Source of the DNA: an uncultured Lachnospiraceae bacterium
GTDB lineage: Bacteria > Bacillota > Clostridia > Lachnospirales > Lachnospiraceae
Reading direction: 5' to 3'
NCBI GenBank assembly: GCA_900546325.1
Contig: URCR01000042.1
Span: forward strand, 1-26,604
Length of the DNA: 26,604 nt
Shown here: positions 15,274 through 21,390 of the stretch, one piece after another
Position numbering within the stretch: position 1 is the first letter of the stretch
Layout: every line of letters starts with the position of its first letter
Position numbers and translations under genes: made by a program
Notes under the pieces: generated by a model
Seen by the model: the letters and a program-made list of their open reading frames with translations, nothing else
Database searches by the model: none
What the model was told of the DNA's origin: nothing

Positions 15274-15967
15274 CAGTCGGTAATTTCTCCTTTCGCAATG
15301 TACTTCTCTTCTTTTTTAGAAGTTTCCCGATATAATGTCCTGTCCAAACGAAGAGTCCCATTACCGCCATGTAATCCATAAGGAAGAAAATCAGCGGCTC
15401 CTCATAATCAAAAAAGACAAAATGAATTCTTAAAAGCATATAACTTCCAATCTCTCTTTTTATAAAAGCAGAAACTCCATATGCGGCAATAGCCGCACCT
15501 GCCCCGCGTACACACCATGTTCTTACAGCCGAAGGGTCTTTTGATACTTTTTTCATCATTCCCAACATCATACTCCAGTGAAGCCCCAGATGCAGGGACA
15601 TAAACCCAAATCCCCAGTATGCGGAGGCCATATGTACACTTCTCGCTACCGATGCCACACCCCTGATCTCAAGAAAGGAGAACACATGACGGGAAAGCAG
15701 AATACCGCTTACCATAGAACCAAGCATACATGCCAGCACAAGCGTTACCAGCAGCGTCTGCGCAATCCGAACAGAGGTATATCTTCCTTTGAACAGACTG
15801 CAAAGCCACGCCCGGTTCAGCATATGATGCAGGAGCATCAGCACAAACATTCCGATGCCAATCCATTCATGGGCAGCATCTCCTACCAATTCATAGGGCA
15901 TCAGGAGCAAAAGGCCAAAGGTCATCAGCACATCTATGATTATTTTTAATTTTCTTTTTCCTGTCAT
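15263..15967 (-). CDS. DUF4405 flavinylation-associated membrane cytochrome-like protein
   Basis: A 234-residue integral membrane protein with about five or six hydrophobic segments. Paired histidines sit in helices: HEWIG, LLHHMLN, SVHMASAYWGF, SLHLGLHW and the late GHYIG. This matches the DUF4405 (PF14358) family, b-type cytochrome-like proteins that co-occur with ApbE. The histidines are good candidates for heme ligands and quinone contact. AAGGAGA lies 6 nt from the ATG. Its 3' end overlaps apbE, and the pair probably forms a membrane module moving electrons between quinone or heme and an external flavin. The covalent-flavin partner is missing from the window. Confidence 0.82.
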   Translation of the reverse strand: MTGKRKLKIIIDVLMTFGLLLLMPYELVGDAAHEWIGIGMFVLMLLHHMLNRAWLCSLFKGRYTSVRIAQTLLVTLVLACMLGSMVSGILLSRHVFSFLEIRGVASVARSVHMASAYWGFGFMSLHLGLHWSMMLGMMKKVSKDPSAVRTWCVRGAGAAIAAYGVSAFIKREIGSYMLLRIHFVFFDYEEPLIFFLMDYMAVMGLFVWTGHYIGKLLKKKRSTLRKEKLPTDEQ

Positions 15968-15991
15968 AACAGTCTCCTTTTCTCTCTTTTC

Positions 15992-16340
15992 TTATTCGTT
16001 CACAACTCCAAGACGCAAAAGCCACGGCTCAATCTCTGCGGTACCATTGACAGTTAAGCCTTCCATGAGCTCTGCGTCAGGACACAGTTCTTCAAAAATA
16101 TGCAGGCTGTTCCGCCTCTGCCTCATCTTGCAGAGCTTCATATGGTTTTACCCGTTCTATTTCCGCCAGGTCGGCTCCCGTCTGTTCGGCAATGGTTTTC
16201 GCTATTTCCTCCGTCGTTCCTGTCTGGGAAAAGTACGCAACTAACATTTTTTCTTTCCTCTGACTGTTTCCGCAGGCAGTCAACGCAAAAGCCAAAACCA
16301 TAGCAAGCAGTGGTCCCATGGTTTTTTTCTTATGCTTCAT
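15992..16340 (-). pseudogene. Flavodoxin lipoprotein with internal deletion
   Basis: The start (ATG at 16340, AGGAGG upstream) encodes a lipoprotein signal ending L-T-A-C and the first part of a flavodoxin: MLVAYFSQTGTTEEIAKTIA, ADLAEIERVKPYE. That frame stops soon after EAEQPAYF. In another frame directly downstream the sequence reads FEELCPDAELMEGLTVNG and EIEPWLLRLGVVNE, the C-terminal end expected of a flavodoxin of the same type, closing at 15992-15994. The middle part, including the GYPIWW flavin loop, is missing and the frame is shifted. It sits between an aldo/keto reductase (29 bp) and the DUF4405 gene (24 bp), and would have been a fourth surface flavodoxin. Confidence 0.8.
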
Positions 16341-16369
16341 TTTCACATTCCTCCTGCTTACAACTGTTG

Positions 16370-17221
16370 TTACTCATGTATTCTTCTGCCACAGATCATT
16401 CGGACAATCTCCGGATTACTGTGGTCGATGATCTCGCTGTGCCCTAAGTCCAATTCTTTAATTTTTTCTATATCCTCTTTGCTGAGAGTAAAATCCCAGA
16501 CGTCCAGATTTTGTTTCATGCGGTACTGATGTACGGATTTCGGAATGACGGCGACGCCTCTCTGTATGTTCCAGCGAAGCACTACCTGCGCGGGAGATTT
16601 CCCGTATTTCTCTCCGATTTCCATCAGAACCGGATGGCTGAAAATATTCTGTTTTCCCTCATTTAAAGGCGCCCATGCCTGAGGGCAGATTTCAAACTCT
16701 TTCATGACTTCCAACGCCTGCTCCTGCTGAAAGAAAGGATGCAGTTCTACCTGGTTTACTGCCGGAATCACTTCTGCATGGAGGCAGAGATCCATCAGTC
16801 TCTCTGGATAGAAATTGCAGACACCAATGGCACGGATCCGGCCTTCCTTATATAATTCCTCCATTGCACGGTATGCACCATAATAATCCCCCAATGGCTG
16901 GTGAAGCAGATACAAGTCCAGATATTCCAGTCCTAATTTTTCCATAGAAGTCTCAAAGGCTTTCTTCGCTTTTTCATAGCCGGCATCCTGTACCCACAGT
17001 TTTGTGGTGATAAAAAGGTCGCTTCGCACAACGCCACATTCCTCGATAGCTTTTCCCACCGCTTCTTCATTTCCATAGGAAGCCGCCGTATCAATCATGC
17101 GGTAGCCGCTTCGGACAGCATCCAGAACTGCTTTCTCACATTGCTCAAAATCAGATATTTGAAATACCCCAAAACCATTCATGGGCATTTTTACTCCATT
17201 ATTCAACATTACATATTCCAT
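16370..17221 (-). CDS. Aldo/keto reductase
   Basis: A 283-residue aldo/keto reductase. I place the start at the ATG at 17221 because GGAGG lies 8 nt upstream and the protein then begins MEYVMLNNGVKMPM, aligning with the paralog at 11610 (MEYTVLNNGVKMPM); the ATG at 17257 overlaps LysR. The tetrad is DTAASYG (D, Y), TKLW (K) and LLHQPLGD (H). IPKSVHQYRMKQN is the NADPH 2'-phosphate segment. Cytoplasmic; reduces small aldehydes or ketones, exact substrate unknown. It follows LysR copy 2 by 29 bp in unit E, a regulator-reductase arrangement that suggests the reductase is part of the regulator's own response. Confidence 0.93.
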   Translation of the reverse strand: MEYVMLNNGVKMPMNGFGVFQISDFEQCEKAVLDAVRSGYRMIDTAASYGNEEAVGKAIEECGVVRSDLFITTKLWVQDAGYEKAKKAFETSMEKLGLEYLDLYLLHQPLGDYYGAYRAMEELYKEGRIRAIGVCNFYPERLMDLCLHAEVIPAVNQVELHPFFQQEQALEVMKEFEICPQAWAPLNEGKQNIFSHPVLMEIGEKYGKSPAQVVLRWNIQRGVAVIPKSVHQYRMKQNLDVWDFTLSKEDIEKIKELDLGHSEIIDHSNPEIVRMICGRRIHE

Positions 17222-17250
17222 CTCTATAACCTCCATGATCTCAATATTTT

Positions 17251-18159
17251 TTAGCATTCCTTATCGTTCCGTTTTTTTATACTTTCCACCGCATCCAGAA
17301 ACCGCTGTACGGTTTCCGAGGGCTCCGGTGCATGGAACAGCCCAAACTTCATCTTATATTCCCAATCTGCCGGCAAAATTTTAATCAGCGGATGCGCCTG
17401 TATCCACAGATCACAGGCCACCATGACGTCATTACTGCTCTGACAGCGGTTAAAAATCTCCACGTCAAAAAACTGAAAATCTTCCACCTCTATTTGCGGA
17501 TGATTTTCCTGAAGCTCCATTCTCAGTTTATCTAACTCACAGTTCCATTCCTTGTAGATCATCATAAATTTCTCTCCGTGAAGATCCTCTTTTGTTACTT
17601 TCTCTTTTCCCGCCAGTCTGTGATGTACAGAAACACCACACCGGACCGGCTGAAAGCCAAGAGGTAAGACTGCACAGCCTGCCGCTTTCAAAAAGTTTTC
17701 GTCATATAAACCTGCAATGATGTCTATATCCCTTCCCATATTTTTAAGACCGTCTTTGACAACTTCCGGAATATTTGGAAATGTAACACATTTGTACTTT
17801 AAGTCCGGACACTTTTCATGGATCTTCGGCCACAATTCTGTCAGAAAGTCTGCCGGAGTCATTGGCGACACGCCAATTCGGATAATCTGCTCCTTTTTCT
17901 GTTTCGCATTCCTTGCTCTCTGGATTGCTTCTTTGCTGTACTGGATCATATATTTTGCATCTTGATATAGGGATTCTCCTGTCGGTGTCAGCTGAAGCCC
18001 CCGGTGCGACCGTATAAACAGTTCCAGATCTAATTCTGTTTCCAAAAGGTTTATTTGTTTAATGACTGCCGTAAGTGTAATATATAACTCTTCCGCAGCT
18101 TTATTAAAGCTTCCAGCATCTGCAACATGAATAAAGGTTTCAATCTGTGGATTGTACAT
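17251..18159 (-). CDS. LysR family transcriptional regulator (copy 2)
   Basis: A 302-residue LysR-type regulator. The helix-turn-helix occupies about residues 1-60 (MYNPQIETFIHVADAGSFNK, then KQINLLETELDLELF), followed by the linker helix and effector-binding domain (IIRIGVSPMTPADFLTELWP, HEKCPDLKYKCVTFPN, VEIFNRCQSSNDV). It is strongly similar to LysR copy 1 over the whole length, including SSND/NSND and FNRC in the effector pocket. A GGGG-type ribosome site is close to the ATG. It lies 21 bp after the broken EFR1 gene and inside unit E, which begins with promoter copy E, so autoregulation is likely. Positional logic makes the two LysR proteins the best candidates to bind the five shared boxes. 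Confidence 0.93.
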   Translation of the reverse strand: MYNPQIETFIHVADAGSFNKAAEELYITLTAVIKQINLLETELDLELFIRSHRGLQLTPTGESLYQDAKYMIQYSKEAIQRARNAKQKKEQIIRIGVSPMTPADFLTELWPKIHEKCPDLKYKCVTFPNIPEVVKDGLKNMGRDIDIIAGLYDENFLKAAGCAVLPLGFQPVRCGVSVHHRLAGKEKVTKEDLHGEKFMMIYKEWNCELDKLRMELQENHPQIEVEDFQFFDVEIFNRCQSSNDVMVACDLWIQAHPLIKILPADWEYKMKFGLFHAPEPSETVQRFLDAVESIKKRNDKEC

Positions 18160-18180
18160 ATTTTCTGCCCCTTTCTGCCG

Positions 18181-18949
18181 CTACAGCTGACAATTTGCGT
18201 CCATGATCTCTCTCACGGTAACTGCTGCATTACAGAACCTGGCATTTGGATTTTGTTCCGGTACACTTAATCGGACAGCGTGTTTCGGGCAGTGGTGGAT
18301 ACATGGCCATACATACCTGACAATTTTCCCCCGTATGTATGGCTTTCCCATTCTCAACCTGAATACAGCCTGCCGGACATACTTTTGTACACAGCCCGCA
18401 TCCCACACAGGAAGCCGCTGCCTCCAACTTCAGCGCTTTCCAGCCTAGTTCCGGGTGCTCTTTTGTGAAAGCAAGATAGTTTTCATAAACCTTCCTGTCT
18501 TCCGCTGCTGTTTCTTCCAAATCCCTCTTTTTTTCTTTTATATCTTTCAAAATTCCTGAAAGCTGCTGGTCAATCCTCTTATCTGTTTTCTTCTCTTCTT
18601 CCATATCAAAACCCGGAAGATAATTGTCCACCATTTTGATCGTGTGCAGATAAGAAAGTTCGATCCCGCATTCTTTCGTATATTTTTGTATCAACTGAGC
18701 CGCCGCCCCATTGCTGCAGCCATAGGTCATGATCATGTAAAAATAATCCGTTTCAAAAGTTGCTTTCTTTAAGAATTCCTGAACTATATACGGCGGTTCA
18801 CTGCCATAGATCGGACAGACGATTCCAATGGTTTCGTCTTTATAAGAAATTTCCGGATTTCGCATAGCCTGTGGAATACTGATAGGATGTTCCTCCAACT
18901 GCTTTGCCACATGTAAACTGTTACCCGTTGCTGTGAAATAAAATACAAT
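18181..18949 (-). pseudogene. EFR1-type flavodoxin-ferredoxin, frameshifted and without a normal start
   Basis: The gene encodes an N-terminal flavodoxin domain (IVFYFTATGNSLHVAKQLEE, IGIVCPIYGSEPPYIVQEFL) joined to a C-terminal two-cluster ferredoxin domain, as in EFR1 proteins. Two lesions are visible. First, the conserved N-terminus has no ATG, GTG or TTG: AGGAGG is followed 5 nt later by ATT (18947-18949), with a stop just upstream. The first GTG (18910) would cut off the FMN loop. Second, an extra base near 18304 in GGCCATG changes the second cluster from CQVCMACIHHCPKHAV to CQVCMAMYPP. Removing it restores a 255-residue protein ending at 18181. The first cluster (CVGCGLCTKVCP) is intact. 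Standard gene calling would give 18230-18910. Confidence 0.85.
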
Positions 18950-19011
18950 GTATACCTCCTACTATCTTTCATCTTCTGTATCATAAATTTCGTTTTTCTA
19001 AGAAGCGCCCC

Positions 19012-19629
19012 CTACCGAATAAAATTTGTTATTTCCCTTTCTTCTTTTTCCGGTAAGCCATAGGTCTCTTTTCCCAGAGCGATTGCTTTCATCAGAAACG
19101 CCATATTCCTTGCAAGCGTTCGCATTCCCTGTAACCCTTCTGCATCCTGAGACGCTTCTCCAATCTCTCTTCCATGAATACTATTCCAATACTGCCCGGA
19201 TGCCACCGGCATTCCACAGATTGTAAAATACTTATTTAATTCATCAAAAGTAGCAGATAGCCCGCCTCTTCTGGCTGCCACCACGCTGGCACCAACCTTC
19301 ATGGTCTTATCAAACGGCGTACTGAAAAACAGCCGGTCTAAAAAGGACACCATTGTTCCATTTGCAGATGCAAAATATACCGGACTGCCAATTACCAGAC
19401 CATCGCACGTTTCAAACTTAGGCGCAATATCATTTACACAGTCATCAAACACACATTTCCCTTTCTTGCTGCAGGAACGGCAGGCAATACAACCCCGGAT
19501 TGCTTTATTTCCCACATGGACAATTTCACACGCAATCCCTTCCGTATTAAAAATAGCCTCCATTTCCTTTAAGGCAAGATAAGTGTTTCCCTTCTTATGA
19601 GGACTTCCATTAATCATCAATACTCGCAT
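19012..19629 (-). CDS. Iron-sulfur flavoprotein / NADPH-dependent FMN reductase family
   Basis: A 205-residue flavodoxin-fold protein. MRVLMINGSPHKKGNT is the FMN phosphate loop, and the compact cysteine cluster C47-X2-C50-X2-C53-X5-C59 (GCIACRSCSKKGKC) is the 4Fe-4S motif of iron-sulfur flavoproteins. VIGSPVYFASANGTM is the second flavin loop, and ARRGGLSATFDELNKYF is shared with the paralog at 1122. Cytoplasmic electron carrier or oxidoreductase. AAGGAGGAA lies upstream of the ATG. It is the first gene of unit E, directly behind promoter copy E, and is followed after 62 bp by the flavodoxin-ferredoxin pseudogene. Confidence 0.9.
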   Translation of the reverse strand: MRVLMINGSPHKKGNTYLALKEMEAIFNTEGIACEIVHVGNKAIRGCIACRSCSKKGKCVFDDCVNDIAPKFETCDGLVIGSPVYFASANGTMVSFLDRLFFSTPFDKTMKVGASVVAARRGGLSATFDELNKYFTICGMPVASGQYWNSIHGREIGEASQDAEGLQGMRTLARNMAFLMKAIALGKETYGLPEKEEREITNFIR

Positions 19630-19650
19630 TGTTCCTTCCTCCTTGCCATC

Positions 19651-19716
19651 ATTATAAAAAAAACAAGACCCTGACAGAAGTCTCGTTTTGTTATGCAGTA
19701 TATACCTAAAGGTTTT
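19651..19716 (-). promoter_or_regulatory. LysR-type promoter element, copy E
   Basis: On the minus strand the box AAAACCTTTAGGTAT (about 19702-19716) is followed by exactly 17 bp, GAGACTTCT (19676-19684), exactly 19 bp and TATAAT (19651-19656). It is nearly identical to copy C across the box and the following ATACTGCATAAC. It drives the iron-sulfur flavoprotein and the rest of unit E. Confidence 0.75.
19657..19685 (-). terminator. Hairpin plus T-run embedded in promoter copy E
   Basis: On the minus strand CGAGACTT and GGGTCTTG (19664-19685) can form an 8-bp stem with three G-U pairs and a 6-nt loop, followed by eight T adjoining the TATAAT. It is weaker than copies A and B but has the same position. 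Confidence 0.45.
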
Positions 19717-19770
19717 AACTGATTTCTTTCACTTGTAAATACTCTACTTCCTTCACTCTACATCTTAAAA

Positions 19771-20170
19771 TCAGCCTCGTGTCGGAAGCTGTGCTGCACC
19801 TTTCTTCTCATACTGGAACACACAGCCGTTGTCTTCTTCCAGAATTTCCTCTCCTCCCCAAAATTCACTGGCAAAATTCAATGCACCCGCTACCCCATTC
19901 TTCATTTAATGCACTGGTATCGATGTTGGCACCATCAGGCTCTGCATCTTTTATCACCTGATTATTTTGAGACGTATCATAAATCTGCCAGCTTTCTGAT
20001 TTGTCATACTCACTCTTAAAATGATGATAGATTGCCCCTTTGCTTAATCCACCCAGTTCATCAACAATATCTTGAATCGTGGTTTTATCATATCCCTTTT
20101 CAAGGAACAAACGCTGAGATACATCTAATATTTTCTCAACCGTTATTTCAGGATATTTGTTTCTTGCCAT
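19771..20170 (-). pseudogene. Truncated TetR family regulator joined to an unidentified 3' remnant
   Basis: The ATG at 20170 (AGAGGTG 6 nt upstream) starts MARNKYPEITVEKILDVSQR, and the next residues (LFLEKGYDKTTIQDIVDELG, SKGAIYHHFKS) complete a TetR helix-turn-helix of 53 residues, ending about 20012. The ligand-binding domain (normally 130 or more residues) is absent. The frame continues as EYDKSESWQIYDTSQNNQVI and stops at 19865; a neighbouring frame continues coding-like as FASEFWGGEEILEEDNGCVF to a stop at 19771. The tail is not TetR-like and I cannot assign it. It looks like the C-terminal end of another protein, brought in by deletion and itself frameshifted. The HTH alone could still bind DNA, but dimerisation would be lost. 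Confidence 0.75.
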
Positions 20171-20227
20171 ACATACACCTCTTTTACATTCGTTCTGCAT
20201 GATTTATTCACGACACAGTTGTTGGAT

Positions 20228-20256
20228 ATTTTAAACACCTTTACACTCAAAAGCAA
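20228..20256 (-). promoter_or_regulatory. Candidate promoter of the truncated tetR gene
   Basis: On the minus strand TTGCTT (20251-20256), 17 bp and TAAAAT (20228-20233) stand about 60 bp before the ATG at 20170. Confidence 0.4.
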
Positions 20257-20266
20257 TAGACAGATT

Positions 20267-20298
20267 GGATAAATTTTGACGGAGGTAATTTATCCTCC
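20267..20298. promoter_or_regulatory. Nested inverted repeats, candidate operator
   Basis: A perfect 9-bp inverted repeat (GGATAAATT at 20267-20275 and AATTTATCC at 20287-20295, 11 nt apart) overlaps a second one (GGAGG at 20281-20285 and CCTCC at 20294-20298). It lies between the divergent tetR remnant and the merR gene, outside any gene. There is no T-run typical of a terminator, so an operator for one of the two regulators is the better guess. Confidence 0.4.
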
Positions 20299-20339
20299 GA
20301 TGACTGTGCAAAAGAAATGTGATAAAATAAAAAATACTA

Positions 20340-20370
20340 TTGACTCTCTCGCTGCGTAACGGTTTACGAT
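20340..20370 (+). promoter_or_regulatory. MerR-type promoter with 19-bp spacer
   Basis: TTGACT (20340-20345) and TACGAT (20365-20370) are separated by exactly 19 bp, the overlong spacer characteristic of promoters activated by MerR family proteins through DNA untwisting. It stands 20 bp before the merR start at 20391, which suggests autoregulation. Confidence 0.6.
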
Positions 20371-20390
20371 TGAACCGAAAGGAGGAAGTA

Positions 20391-21230
20391 ATGAAAACTG
20401 TAAAAGACGTGTCAAAGATAACCGGAGTAAGTATAAGGACATTAAGATATTATGATGAAATCGGTCTGTTAAAACCAACAGAATTAACGAAAGCCGGTTA
20501 TCGGCTCTATGACAGCAAAGCTTTAGAAAAGTTGCAGGAAATTATGTTCTTTAGAGAATTGGAAATCCCATTGATAGACATCAAAAAAATCATGGATAAC
20601 CCTAGTTATGATAAAGAACAGACTTTATTGGCTCAAAAGTCTTTGTTGGAGCAAAAACGAAATCGGCTAAATGGAATTATTGAGTTGATAACAGACGTAA
20701 TGAAAGGAGTTAATACTATGAGTTTTGGAGCATTTAGCAATGAAGAAGTACAGAAAATGGTAAATCATAGTTTGGAATGTATATCAAAAGAAAGCCTTGA
20801 TAAGCTGATAGAAAAATATGGGAGTATAGAAAAATACAAAGAGCATTTGACTTCTGGTTTTGCTAATGAGCAGGCTATCGCAGATATATTGAAGTGGTAC
20901 GGCAGCAAGGAAAAGGCACTGGAATCAGTCATGCAGTCAACCGGAGATACCAAAAAAACAAAGCAGGAACAAGATAAAAACGCCAAAATCTATAAGCAGT
21001 TTATGGCAGCAAAAGAAACGAACAATATAGATATGGCTCATTCCGCTGTTGAAATGCTTGCAGAGAATTACAAAACAATGTTTATGCTTGATAATGCAAG
21101 AAATATCCTGCTTGATTTAGCAAAGGAGTATTCATCTAACGAAAAATTAGCTGAAGTTACAGATAAACAATACGGGGCAGGTTGTGCTGAATACATTGCT
21201 AACGCAATCAAATTTTATTATGGGATTTGA
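20391..21230 (+). CDS. MerR family regulator with TipAS-type drug-binding domain
   Basis: 279 residues from the ATG at 20391 (GGAGG 5 nt upstream; the earlier ATG at 20340 overlaps the promoter). The N-terminus MKTVKDVSKITGVSIRTLRY, then YDEIGLLKPTELTKAGYRLY, is the MerR winged helix. A coiled-coil dimerisation helix follows (about 75-112), then a TipAS-like all-helical ligand domain (about 120-279, e.g. FSNEEVQKM, YGSIEKYKEH, FYYGI end). Such regulators respond to peptide or other antibiotics and activate promoters with long spacers. It is the only well-supported plus-strand gene, and is more AT-rich than the neighbours with AAA/ATA-heavy codons, suggesting separate acquisition. No target gene follows: the next gene is convergent lacZ, so the regulon lies elsewhere or is the gene itself. 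Confidence 0.92.
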   Translation: MKTVKDVSKITGVSIRTLRYYDEIGLLKPTELTKAGYRLYDSKALEKLQEIMFFRELEIPLIDIKKIMDNPSYDKEQTLLAQKSLLEQKRNRLNGIIELITDVMKGVNTMSFGAFSNEEVQKMVNHSLECISKESLDKLIEKYGSIEKYKEHLTSGFANEQAIADILKWYGSKEKALESVMQSTGDTKKTKQEQDKNAKIYKQFMAAKETNNIDMAHSAVEMLAENYKTMFMLDNARNILLDLAKEYSSNEKLAEVTDKQYGAGCAEYIANAIKFYYGI

Positions 21231-21289
21231 GAAATGGTAAAAATTAGGGGCTATCGGTTAATGCCAATTTTTAGGCTATAAATCTTAAA

Positions 21290-21355
21290 ATACGAATCTC
21301 CTGTAGTAATCAGTGTTTTTGATACCTGATCTTCTATAGGAGATTTGTATTTTTT
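21290..21355. terminator. Bidirectional terminator between merR and lacZ
   Basis: A 17-bp stem (21290-21306 with 21334-21350, two G-U pairs) holds an inner 5-bp repeat (21309-21313 with 21326-21330). On the plus strand it is followed by a T-run (21350-21355), on the minus strand by a T-rich stretch. It ends both convergent genes. Confidence 0.8.
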
Positions 21356-21390
21356 CTTTGGTGTAAAATTCTTGTTACAGGATTAATCTG

